Source of the DNA: Haloarcula hispanica ATCC 33960
GTDB taxonomy: Archaea > Halobacteriota > Halobacteria > Halobacteriales > Haloarculaceae
Assembly: GCF_000223905.1 (NCBI RefSeq)
Contig: NC_015944.1
Span: 310,001-374,000, forward strand
Direction: 5' to 3'
DNA length: 64,000 nucleotides
Shown here: positions 25,538 through 33,450 of the stretch, piece after piece
How the letters are laid out: each line of letters opens with the position of its first letter
Position numbering within the stretch: position 1 is the first letter of the stretch
The notes under the pieces: generated by a model
What the model saw: only the letters and a program-made list of their open reading frames with translations
Database searches by the model: none
Told to the model about the DNA's origin: nothing
Program-made: the position numbers and the translations under genes

Positions 25538-27253
25538 CTAGTCATCAGCAGCACGGTCGAGTGCCGGACGGGTCGCACCGCCCCACTCCTCGTAGGAGCG
25601 AAGCACTGCGCCGTTCCGAGCGCCGGTCAGTTCGCCGTCCCGGACAGCGACTTCGCCGCCGACGAGGACGTACTCCATCCCGTCGGAGAACTGAAACGGG
25701 TCCTCGTAGGTCGCGTTCGCCGACACCGAGTCGAGGTCGAAGGCCACGAGGTCCGCGACGTACCCCTCGCGGACGTACCCGCGGTCCCTGAGGCCCAGGA
25801 TATCTGCCGGATGTCCTGCGGCCTTGTATGCCATCAGTTCCGGCGAGAGCACGTCCCGCTCCCGGACGTACCGTTCGAGGATGCGACTGAAGGCCCCGAT
25901 GGCCCGGGGATGAGGCTTCCCGCCGAAGATACCGTCCGTACAGAACGTGCCGCGGTCGTCCGCGAGGAACCGCTCGATGTCCGCTTCGGCCATCACGAAG
26001 TCGGCCATCGTCACGTCCAGTTCCTCCGAAACCAGGAGCTCACACATCGCGTCGACTGGCTCGCTGCCCATCTCGGTAGCGATATCCTCGATGGTGTCAC
26101 CCTGGTGGCGACCGCTTCCCGTCCGCGTCACGAGGATGTTGTCCCACGACCCGGCAGCGTACGCGAGGTTCTCCCAGTCGCCCGGTTGGGAGATGTCGGC
26201 GGCGATGCGGTCCCGAACTGCCACGGAGTTGAGACGGTGACGGATGGCCTCCGAGTCACCCTGACGTGCCCATGGCGGCAACAGTGCGGTGAGCATCGTC
26301 GATCCGGCCGTGTAGGGGTACTGGTCGAAGGTGACCCGCTGGCCCCGGTCGGCGGCATCGTCGAACAGGTCGAGCACGGCCTCGGAATCCCCCCAGTTCT
26401 GCTGGCCGCCGACCTTGAGATGCGAGACGTGGGCGTGACAGCCGCCGCGGCGACAGATATCCAGATACCGGTCGATAGATTCGACCACGCGATCCGTCTC
26501 GTTCCAGACGTGAGAGATCATAAACGAGTCACGCTTGGCGAGGGTATCCGCAAGCGCCACCAGTTCGTCGTCGCGGGCGTACGAACTCGGGGGGTATATC
26601 ATCCCTTTGGACATGCCGAACGCGCCCTGTTCCAGCGCCACTTCGAGTTCCTGTCGAATCGCATCGAGCTCACCGGGGGCTGTGTCGTGGTCTGACTTCG
26701 GTCTGTCCAGCCGGTGACCGGTGACTGGCCCGGCGGCGACAACGTGTTCACCGCCGAGCGGGCGGTCCTCGAATCCGGCCAGCATCGACCTGATGTTGCC
26801 GTGTGGGGCGTAGTACGCACAGTTGACAGCGGGCTCGGCAGATTCAAGCGCCTCGAGATAGCCGGAAACGGTGTGCCAGGGCCACGTTTCGCCGAGCGTC
26901 CCGTCGAGTGATTTGACCCGTTCCGCCCACTCGTCGGTGAGGTTCGGCGGCACCGGAGCGACGCTGACCCCGTCCTGTCCGAGGACTTCCGTCGTGATAC
27001 CCTGCGTCAGTTTCTCCCTGGCACCGGGATTCTCGAAAAGCCGCAGCTCCGAATGTGCGTGCATATCGATGAACCCCGGTGCGAGATACGACCCGTCGAG
27101 GTCGACAACGCGGTCGGCCGCAAGCGGGGCTTCGCTGATAGCGTCGATTCGACCGTCGGCGACACGCACGCTCGCAGTGAACGGAGGGCGACCGCTCCCG
27201 TCCAGCACCCGCGCGTCTCTGAACGCGATGGACGCGGCACTCAGCTCGGTCAT
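25538..27253 (-). CDS. N-acyl-D-amino-acid deacylase-like amidohydrolase
   Basis: This 571-residue metal-dependent amidohydrolase is of the D-aminoacylase family (COG3653 type). Seen: the first metal motif FIDMHAHSELRL, GSTMLTALLPPWA in the middle, HVSHLKVGG with a metal histidine, FDQYPYTAGSTM and the catalytic Asp in FCTDGIFGGKPHPRAIG. The C-terminal beta-sandwich segment is LRDRGYVREGYVADLVAFDL. These enzymes remove acyl or carbamoyl groups from D-amino acids or related ring-opened products. The ATG at 27253 (MTELSAASIAF) is preferred over a long upstream extension rich in Arg that looks like promoter DNA. It diverges from the M20 gene. Confidence 0.83.
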   Translation of the reverse strand: MTELSAASIAFRDARVLDGSGRPPFTASVRVADGRIDAISEAPLAADRVVDLDGSYLAPGFIDMHAHSELRLFENPGAREKLTQGITTEVLGQDGVSVAPVPPNLTDEWAERVKSLDGTLGETWPWHTVSGYLEALESAEPAVNCAYYAPHGNIRSMLAGFEDRPLGGEHVVAAGPVTGHRLDRPKSDHDTAPGELDAIRQELEVALEQGAFGMSKGMIYPPSSYARDDELVALADTLAKRDSFMISHVWNETDRVVESIDRYLDICRRGGCHAHVSHLKVGGQQNWGDSEAVLDLFDDAADRGQRVTFDQYPYTAGSTMLTALLPPWARQGDSEAIRHRLNSVAVRDRIAADISQPGDWENLAYAAGSWDNILVTRTGSGRHQGDTIEDIATEMGSEPVDAMCELLVSEELDVTMADFVMAEADIERFLADDRGTFCTDGIFGGKPHPRAIGAFSRILERYVRERDVLSPELMAYKAAGHPADILGLRDRGYVREGYVADLVAFDLDSVSANATYEDPFQFSDGMEYVLVGGEVAVRDGELTGARNGAVLRSYEEWGGATRPALDRAADD

Positions 27254-27300
27254 GTCTGCTGACTCGCGGAACGGTCGTTTGGCTCTTTCGGTGGTCTCAA

Positions 27301-27308
27301 CCGTGTGT
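27301..27308. promoter_or_regulatory. CCGTGTGT site between the D-aminoacylase-like and carbamoylase genes
   Basis: An exact plus-strand copy, 47 bases before the start at 27253 and 94 bases before the start at 27403. CACACCGTGTCTG, a near-copy, follows at 27330. Confidence 0.5.
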
Positions 27309-27402
27309 GACAGCGGGCGAGCGCGTGCCACACCGTGTCTGTCGATCTGTGTGGGGCCACCCCGACACAATCTTCAAGACGACACCACGGAACAGCTACC
27401 CA

Positions 27403-28635
27403 ATGCCATCGGTCAGTCTCGACAGCGAGCGGTTCAGACGGCGCTTCGATACGTTCAACAAGATCGGCGCGACAGAACGGGGCGGCGTGAACAGACCGAG
27501 CCTGTCCGACGAGAACAAGGCGGCCCGCGACACGCTCGTCGAGTGGTTCCGCGAGGCCGGGCTGGAAGTCCGTATCGACACGATGGGCAACATCTTCGGC
27601 CGGCGGGCGGGAACTGACAGCGACGCCGCGCCGGTCCTGATCGGGTCACACATCGACAGCCAGTACAACGGTGGGCGCTACGACGGCGTCGTGGGCGTCC
27701 TCGGTGGATTGGAAGTCATCGAGGCGTTCAACGACGCCGGCGTGACGACCGAACGTCCACTGGAGGTCGTTGCCTGGAGCAACGAGGAGGGCGTGCGCTT
27801 CCAGCCGGACATGCTCGGCAGCGGTGTCTACTGTGATATCTTCGACCTCGACTACGCGTACGAGCGCGAGGACAAGGAGAGCAGGCGGTTCGGCGATGAA
27901 CTCGAACGCATCGGCTACAAGGGCGAAACACCCTGTGAAGCGGATGACATCCACTGCTACTTCGAGATGCACGTCGAGCAGGGGCCGTTTCTCGAGCAGC
28001 AGGACATCCCAGTCGCCGCTGTCGAAGGCGTGTTCGGCTTTTCATGGCTGAACGTCACTTTCGAGGGCCAAGCGAACCACGCCGGGCCGACACCGATGGA
28101 TATGCGCCACGACGCGTTCGTGGCGACGGCGGACGTAACCCGCGCAGTCCGGCGGATCACGGCAACTGAGGGGACGGACCTCGTCGGCACGGTCGGCAGC
28201 GTCGACGTCTGGCCGAACGCCATCAACGTCATCCCCGAACGCGTAGAGTTCACGCTCGATTTCCGCTCGTACGACGATGCCGTGGTCGACGCGGCCGTCA
28301 ACCAGATCAGGGAGGAAGTCGCCCACGCGGCCGAGCGCGAAGGGCTCGAATACGAGATCGAGGAGATAATGCGAGTCGACGCGGACCCGTTCGACCAGGA
28401 CTGCATCGACACGGTCGTCGAGGCCGCCGAAACGGTCGGCTGTGAGTACATGCGACTGGTTAGCGGCGCGGGCCACGACGCGAACTACCTCAACAAGATA
28501 ACCCCGACGAGCATGATTTTCGTCCCGAGCGTCGACGGGATCAGCCACCGCGAGAGCGAGTTCACCGAGTGGGACGACATCGTCACCGGGACAGAGGTAC
28601 TGCTGAACGCCGTGCAGGCGAAGGCCGCCGAGTGA
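27403..28635 (+). CDS. M20-family amidase/N-carbamoyl-L-amino-acid hydrolase (allantoate-type)
   Basis: This 410-residue di-zinc amidohydrolase is of the hydantoinase/carbamoylase branch. Metal and substrate motifs seen: PVLIGSHIDSQYNGGRYDGVVGVL (HxD), WSNEEGVRFQPDMLGSGVY with the catalytic Glu pair, MHVEQGPFLEQQ, a GQANHAGPTPMDMRHDAF dimerisation loop and a C-terminal SGAGHDANYL. Related enzymes remove carbamoyl groups from allantoate or N-carbamoyl amino acids. It would act after the cyclic amidohydrolase. E. coli has an M20-type gene (ygeY) in the same cluster type. The ATG at 27403 (MPSVSLDSERF) is preferred. Confidence 0.87.
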   Translation: MPSVSLDSERFRRRFDTFNKIGATERGGVNRPSLSDENKAARDTLVEWFREAGLEVRIDTMGNIFGRRAGTDSDAAPVLIGSHIDSQYNGGRYDGVVGVLGGLEVIEAFNDAGVTTERPLEVVAWSNEEGVRFQPDMLGSGVYCDIFDLDYAYEREDKESRRFGDELERIGYKGETPCEADDIHCYFEMHVEQGPFLEQQDIPVAAVEGVFGFSWLNVTFEGQANHAGPTPMDMRHDAFVATADVTRAVRRITATEGTDLVGTVGSVDVWPNAINVIPERVEFTLDFRSYDDAVVDAAVNQIREEVAHAAEREGLEYEIEEIMRVDADPFDQDCIDTVVEAAETVGCEYMRLVSGAGHDANYLNKITPTSMIFVPSVDGISHRESEFTEWDDIVTGTEVLLNAVQAKAAE

Positions 28636-28827
28636 TTAGTTCCGTTCTCGGAGAATACGTGTCACAGATTTGCCACACGTCACACATTGACTAGCGCATC
28701 TGCCGCGACTGTGTCAACCTAGTGTCGTGTAGTGGGCCGTGCCCGTGAAATCGTCTGGCAACATTGCGTTCAGACACCTGTGAAGCATACATATATGAGA
28801 GAGTGTTGCACACCTGTTCACTGACAG

Positions 28828-28835
28828 GCGTGTGT
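28828..28835. promoter_or_regulatory. CCGTGTGT-like site (7 of 8) upstream of hydroxylase operon 1
   Basis: GCGTGTGT on the plus strand, 33 bases before the GTG start at 28869, the closest such site to a start. GTCACAG and CACACGTCACACA lie further upstream at 28661-28690. Confidence 0.4.
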
Positions 28836-28868
28836 ACGTAGCACATACCGAAAACCGGAGGGTACGCT

Positions 28869-29423
28869 GTGGATATTGAACTCACAATCAACGGCGAGCG
28901 AACGAGAGTCGAAGCCGGGTCGGCGGAGGACCTGGCGACGGTTTTGAGACAACACGGCTACATCGGCGTGAAATGTGGCTGCGACGGCGGAGCCTGCGGC
29001 GCATCGAAGGTGTTCGTCGACGGCGAGGTGCGCATGGCCTGCGGAATGGCCGCGGCGGACGCCGACGGGAGTGAGATACAGACCGTCGCAGCGCTCGGAA
29101 CACAGGACGACCTGCACCCGGTGCAGCAGGCGTTCGTCGACAACTTCGCCGTCCAGTGCGGGTTCTGTATCCCAGGGATGATAATTCAGGCGGTGGCACT
29201 GCTGGATTCGAACCCAGACCCAACCGAGCGGGAAGTCCGGGAGGCGCTGGACGACAACATCTGTCGCTGTACCGGCTATCAGAAGCCGGTCGAAGCCGTT
29301 CTGGACGCAGCAGAACGAATGCAGGGGGAGCAGTCGGTTGCCGCGGACGGCGGCCGGTCGGTCGATGGGCCCCCGCGCAGAGCCGAGTCGACCGGCTGCT
29401 GTGGAGGTGGCTGCGATGAGTGA
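28869..29423 (+). CDS. Molybdenum hydroxylase [2Fe-2S] subunit 1, with an altered cluster ligand
   Basis: This 184-residue small subunit belongs to a xanthine-dehydrogenase/CO-dehydrogenase-type hydroxylase and moves electrons from the molybdenum centre. The plant-type ferredoxin domain has KCGCDGGACGASKVFVDG (residues 35-52). The expected third ligand in CGxC is Ser46, with C38, C43 and C58 present and an extra C36. The second cluster is intact: QCGFCIPGM and DNICRCTGYQK. The tail is low complexity and ends in a Cys-rich STGCCGGGCDE. It starts at a GTG (28869) that is consistent with the family N terminus, and its stop overlaps the start of the large subunit (ATG at 29416). Confidence 0.87.
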   Translation: MDIELTINGERTRVEAGSAEDLATVLRQHGYIGVKCGCDGGACGASKVFVDGEVRMACGMAAADADGSEIQTVAALGTQDDLHPVQQAFVDNFAVQCGFCIPGMIIQAVALLDSNPDPTEREVREALDDNICRCTGYQKPVEAVLDAAERMQGEQSVAADGGRSVDGPPRRAESTGCCGGGCDE

Positions 29424-31866
29424 CGACGACGAGACAGCCAGGGCCGACGGCGGCACGGCCTCACAGTCAGAGACTGTCGAAGACGAACGGTTCGAGGAGC
29501 ACCCTCTCGAATGGGACGAACCCGAGAACAACGACAAGGCTCCGGACGAGCGCGACAGTGTCTCCCACCGGACGGAGAAGTACGACGACCGAAAGCTCGT
29601 CACCGGGCAGGCGAAGTACACCGCCGACTACGAGGAGCGGTATCCGGACCTCGCATACGCAGCGGTCGTCCGAAGCGAAATCCCACACGGCCGCGTGACC
29701 GATATCGACACGAGCGCGGCCGAGGCGATGGACGGCGTCGAAGCGGTCCTGACACCGGAATCCGACGCGGTGCCGGACGCGAAATACACCAGCGCCGGGC
29801 AGTCCTATCCCGAACCGAGCCCGTGGGACATGCGCGTGCTGAACGAGCACGTCCGCTACATCGGCGACCCGATTGCCGCCGTCGCAGCCGACGACCGGAC
29901 AACCGCGAGCGCCGCCGTCGAGGCTATCGAGGTGTCGTACGAGGAGTACGACTACGTCACCGACCCGGAGGACGCCTTCGGCGAGGACGCGCCGCAGTTG
30001 TTCGAGGGCGGCGAGGTCGAGAACGAGATTGTCGGCCACGACTACGACCGCAACCGGATGGCCCACATCGAGGGCGAACTCGGAGACGTGGACGCGGCGC
30101 TCGACGGCGAGACCCACGTCCACGAGACCGAATGGGAGACGATCCGACAGTCTCACGCGAACGTCGAGAAACACACCTCCTTGGCCTACACGAACGAGGA
30201 CGACCGCCACGTCCTCATCACCAGCACGCAGGTGCCGAACCACACGCGCCGCCAGCTCGCCCACCTGTTCGACATCCCGATCCGTGATATCCGCGTGACG
30301 AAGCCGCGGGTCGGCGGCGGGTTCGGCGGGAAACAGGCGATGGTCGTCGAGCCGATTCCACTCGCGCTGTCGCTTGCCACCGATCGCCCGGTCCTGTACG
30401 AAGCCAGCCGTGAGGAGGAGTTCTACGCGATGCGCTCGCGGCACCCAATGAAGGTCAAAGCGAAGACGGCCGTCACCGACGACGGCGACATCGAAGCCAT
30501 CGACATCTACGCGCTTTCGAACACCGGCGCGTACGGCAGCCACGGCATGACCGTCGCGGGCAACGTCGGGAGCAAGCCGCTGCCGCTGTACTCGAAGGTC
30601 CCGAACGTCCACTTCGAGGCCGATATCGTTCACACGAACACGCCCCAGACCGGGGCGATGCGGGGGTACGGCGCGCCACAGGGCACGCTTGCGCTGGAAG
30701 GCCATCTCGACGAGGTCGCCCGCGACCTCGGTCTCGATCCCGTCGAGTTCCGACGCCGACACCACATGGAAGTCGGCGACCTTGACGAGATCGCGGGGAT
30801 GATGGGCGGCGAAGGCGCGGAGCGCCGTATCCGGTCGTGTGGCCTCGACGAGTGCATCGAACGCGGGAAGGACGCTATCGGCTACGACGACCTCGAACAG
30901 CCCGCCGCAGACCATCTGCACCGCGGCATCGGGATGGCGCTGTCCGCGCAGGGGACCGGCGTCGCCGGCGACGAACTCGGGGCCGCCCAGATAATGATGA
31001 ACGAGGACGGGAGCTTCCACCTGCAGGTCGGCGGCGTCGATATCGGTACCGGCGCTGACACGGCGTTCCTCCAGATCGCCGCCGAAGTGCTGGGCTGTGA
31101 TGAGGCTGACATAGTCGTCAAGTCCGCCGATACTGACGTGACGCCCTTCGACTACGGCGCGTACGCCTCCTCGACAACCTACATCAGCGGTATGGCCGTG
31201 AAGAAGGCCGCAGAGGACGCGAAAGAGCGGATTCTCGACTGGGGATCGAAACTGCTCGACGAGCCGACCGAGAACCTGAAAACCGGCGACGGGACGGTGT
31301 ACAGCGAGACTAGCGGCGATTCCGTCACGCTCGAAGATATCGGCTACGAGGCTGTCTATGGCGACGACGAGCGCGAACACATCCTGGGGAAGGGGACGCA
31401 CTGCACCGAAGAGAGTCCCCCGCCCTTCGCCGCGCAGTTCGCCGACGTGACCGTCGACGAGACCACCGGCGAGTTCGAGGTGCACGAACTGGTCGTCGCG
31501 GTCGACTGCGGCGTCGCCATCAACCCCGGCATGGCCGAGGGCCAGATCGAAGGCGCAAACCACATGAGCTACGAGATGGCCGTCAGCGAGGGGATCACCC
31601 TCGACGACGAGGGACGGGCGGAAGTGGCTGACTTCGACGAGTACGGACTGCCGTCGGCGACCGAGACGCCGCCCATCGAGTCGATTCTGGTCGAGACACA
31701 CGAGCCGACCGGTCCCTTCGGTGCGAAATCGGTCGCCGAAGTCCCGACCAATACGGTCCCGCCGGCGCTGTCCAACGCCGTCCGGGACGCCATCGGCGTC
31801 CGGGTCCGTGAGATGCCCATTACCGCCGAGAAAATCAAGGCGAGGCTTGACGAGCGCAAGGACTGA
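29416..31866 (+). CDS. Molybdenum hydroxylase molybdopterin-binding subunit 1 (XdhA/XdhD-like)
   Basis: This 816-residue large subunit binds the molybdenum-molybdopterin cofactor. Seen: the N-terminal aldehyde-oxidase-type domain (VTGQAKYTADYEE), the MoCo-binding VGGGFGGKQAMV, GAMRGYGAPQGTLALEGHLD, GVDIGTGADTAFLQIAAEVLG and the near-C-terminal FGAKSVAEVPTNTVPP with the catalytic Glu. The 70-residue acidic N-terminal extension is typical of haloarchaea. It is translationally coupled to the [2Fe-2S] gene. The substrate is unknown; purine, xanthine or nicotinate-like heterocycles are possible. No FAD subunit lies beside it. Its place beside selD, yqeB and yqeC suggests a selenium-modified cofactor. 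Confidence 0.9.
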   Translation: MSDDDETARADGGTASQSETVEDERFEEHPLEWDEPENNDKAPDERDSVSHRTEKYDDRKLVTGQAKYTADYEERYPDLAYAAVVRSEIPHGRVTDIDTSAAEAMDGVEAVLTPESDAVPDAKYTSAGQSYPEPSPWDMRVLNEHVRYIGDPIAAVAADDRTTASAAVEAIEVSYEEYDYVTDPEDAFGEDAPQLFEGGEVENEIVGHDYDRNRMAHIEGELGDVDAALDGETHVHETEWETIRQSHANVEKHTSLAYTNEDDRHVLITSTQVPNHTRRQLAHLFDIPIRDIRVTKPRVGGGFGGKQAMVVEPIPLALSLATDRPVLYEASREEEFYAMRSRHPMKVKAKTAVTDDGDIEAIDIYALSNTGAYGSHGMTVAGNVGSKPLPLYSKVPNVHFEADIVHTNTPQTGAMRGYGAPQGTLALEGHLDEVARDLGLDPVEFRRRHHMEVGDLDEIAGMMGGEGAERRIRSCGLDECIERGKDAIGYDDLEQPAADHLHRGIGMALSAQGTGVAGDELGAAQIMMNEDGSFHLQVGGVDIGTGADTAFLQIAAEVLGCDEADIVVKSADTDVTPFDYGAYASSTTYISGMAVKKAAEDAKERILDWGSKLLDEPTENLKTGDGTVYSETSGDSVTLEDIGYEAVYGDDEREHILGKGTHCTEESPPPFAAQFADVTVDETTGEFEVHELVVAVDCGVAINPGMAEGQIEGANHMSYEMAVSEGITLDDEGRAEVADFDEYGLPSATETPPIESILVETHEPTGPFGAKSVAEVPTNTVPPALSNAVRDAIGVRVREMPITAEKIKARLDERKD

Positions 31867-31989
31867 GGAAGTCCCCCAGTTCGGTCCTATTCTGTCCGCA
31901 GTTGAGGCTACCGAAGCTACCTGTTGGTTTATTTGTTTAAAACTATGAACTATAGTAGCTGTCGGTATAATCAGTATGTCCAGTACAGC

Positions 31990-32006
31990 AGTATATTTAA
32001 TATACT
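31990..32006. promoter_or_regulatory. Perfect palindrome AGTATATTTAATATACT, operator plus TATA of the toxin-antitoxin pair
   Basis: Perfect 8-base arms (AGTATATT/AATATACT) surround one central T. It ends 20 bases before the antitoxin ATG at 32026, so its AT-rich core sits where the archaeal TATA box should be. Flanking direct repeats CAGTAC lie at 31981-31986 and 32007-32012. The overlap of TATA and palindrome suggests autorepression, as is common for toxin-antitoxin pairs. Confidence 0.6.
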
Positions 32007-32025
32007 CAGTACGTAACACCTGGGT

Positions 32026-32394
32026 ATGCCAATCAGCGCGGACCGGTTCGAAGATATCCCGGACGACGTCGACACGCCCTCGCCGGAGACGAACGCGGGA
32101 GCGATTCTCGCGTTTCTCCGTGACAACCCCGAGAAGGCGTTTACCCGGAGCGAAATCGCTGCTGAAACTGGTGTCAAGAAAGGCTCTGTCGGCCCAACGC
32201 TCGTCCGACTGCGTGAACGGGGACGAGTCGACCACCGTGGGAACTACTGGCGCATCAGTGATCACGAGGCAAGCGTCGATACCGCCACGGCCCACGCCGC
32301 TGCCGCCATCGCCGCACACGAGGCCGACGGTGAGACACCGTCCTACGAAGACTGGCAGGAGCACGCGGTTGACCCGCGTGACATCGATGGGTAA
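32026..32394 (+). CDS. Winged-helix/HTH antitoxin-like protein
   Basis: This 122-residue protein has an HTH core (NAGAILAFLRDNPEKAFTRSEI then AAETGVKKGSVGPTLVRLRERGRV), which is MarR-like. An Ala-rich helix (TATAHAAAAIAAHEADG) follows, then a short acidic tail. It would bind the palindrome upstream and its downstream partner. Its stop overlaps the start of the PemK-like gene by 8 bases. It is separate in both strand context and function from the hydroxylase genes on each side, so it looks like an insertion in the island. Confidence 0.7.
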   Translation: MPISADRFEDIPDDVDTPSPETNAGAILAFLRDNPEKAFTRSEIAAETGVKKGSVGPTLVRLRERGRVDHRGNYWRISDHEASVDTATAHAAAAIAAHEADGETPSYEDWQEHAVDPRDIDG

Positions 32395-32746
32395 CGGTCG
32401 GTACAGTTCCGGCGACGTGTTCTGGGCCCCGGACCCGTACAACCGGGGCAACAATCCCCGCCCGTGGCTGGTCCTTACTGCAGACGCACTGCCATTCAGC
32501 GGGGAGGAGTACATCTGTGCTGGACTGACACTCAGTGACCTCCAGGATAACATCGCGATTGGAGACAACTGGTTAGCCGGTGGCAACCCGGACAGAGAAT
32601 CGTACTGTTCGCCCTGGGTGCTCGCCACGGTCAAACACGATGCGGTATCGAATCCACAGGGGCGGGTGGTCCCGGAGTTCACAGCCACGGTAACGAGACA
32701 AAGTGCCGAGTACATTACCGGCGACACCGACCGCGAGTCAGCCTGA
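32387..32746 (+). CDS. PemK/MazF-like toxin
   Basis: This 119-residue protein has the PemK/MazF-type opening GDVFWAPDPYNRGNNPRPWLVL, with the usual basic/proline loop before a beta strand. It continues with a hydrophobic YICAGLTLSD stretch and a C-terminal SPWVLATVKHDAVSNPQGRV. MazF-type toxins cleave RNA; whether this one does is not shown. It starts at the ATG at 32387, inside the last codons of the antitoxin gene, and is followed 130 bases later by the second hydroxylase operon. Confidence 0.65.
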   Translation: MGNGRYSSGDVFWAPDPYNRGNNPRPWLVLTADALPFSGEEYICAGLTLSDLQDNIAIGDNWLAGGNPDRESYCSPWVLATVKHDAVSNPQGRVVPEFTATVTRQSAEYITGDTDRESA

Positions 32747-32778
32747 CCGACCCAGTCAGCTGAAGGGGCAAATAAACG

Positions 32779-32786
32779 ACACACGC
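32779..32786. promoter_or_regulatory. CCGTGTGT-like site (7 of 8) upstream of hydroxylase operon 2
   Basis: ACACACGC on the plus strand, 85 bases before the ATG at 32872. GTTTGTCGCGGTTTGTGACGG follows, then a TATA-like CTATTTATC at 32825. Confidence 0.4.
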
Positions 32787-32871
32787 GGTTTGTCGCGGTT
32801 TGTGACGGCACTCACCCGCGACAGCTATTTATCGTTCTGTTCGTCACGTATCTGACATAGCCAGCGAGCTG

Positions 32872-33450
32872 ATGAGCCATATGGAAATCGAACTGGAGAT
32901 TAACGATGTGGAATGGACGGTCGACGCAGCGAAGTCCGACTCGCTCCTCGATGTCCTTCGGCGGAACGGATACACCGGCGCGAAACGGGGGTGTGACACC
33001 GGCGCGTGTGGCTTCTGTACGGTACACGTCGACGGCGAGCCGGTGAAATCCTGCGTCGAGCCGGTGATGAACGTAGAGGACGCATCTGTCGAGACAATCG
33101 AAGGGCTGGGCGAGCAGGACGAGCTGCATCCGGTCCAGCAGGCCTTCGTCGACAACACCGCGTTGCAGTGTGGCTTTTGCATTCCGGGGATGATAATGCG
33201 CTCGACGGCGCTGCTAGAGGCGAACACGGACCCGACAGAGCAGGAGGTCCGGGAAGCGCTGTCGGACAATCTCTGTCGATGCACCGGCTACAAGAAAATC
33301 GTCGAAGCGGTGCTGGACGCCGCCGAGCGGATGGACGGCGGGACAGCCGTCGCCGCCGACGGTGGGAAGGCAGTCGAAGGCAACGAGAGGGTCGCAAATT
33401 CGACCGAGTGTACAGTCAACGACTGCGACTGCATGGAGGGCGGTCAGTGA
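32872..33450 (+). CDS. Molybdenum hydroxylase [2Fe-2S] subunit 2
   Basis: This 192-residue small subunit has both clusters intact: RGCDTGACGFCTVHVDGEP (with C at all three CxxxxCxxC positions) and VKSC, then LQCGFCIPGM and NLCRCTGYKK. It is 60 percent or so similar by eye to subunit 1 and has no ligand loss. A Cys-rich tail (ECTVNDCDCMEG) is present. The ATG at 32872 is listed, but the ATG at 32881 (MEIELEINDVEW) matches the start of the paralog better. Its stop overlaps the large-subunit GTG start. Confidence 0.9.
   Translation: MSHMEIELEINDVEWTVDAAKSDSLLDVLRRNGYTGAKRGCDTGACGFCTVHVDGEPVKSCVEPVMNVEDASVETIEGLGEQDELHPVQQAFVDNTALQCGFCIPGMIMRSTALLEANTDPTEQEVREALSDNLCRCTGYKKIVEAVLDAAERMDGGTAVAADGGKAVEGNERVANSTECTVNDCDCMEGGQ

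Noticed and set aside
29467-32811. A very long open frame of 1114 codons on the minus strand
   Set aside because: It lies opposite the molybdopterin subunit gene. It is the usual antisense shadow of high-GC haloarchaeal codon use, and its translation has no family motifs.
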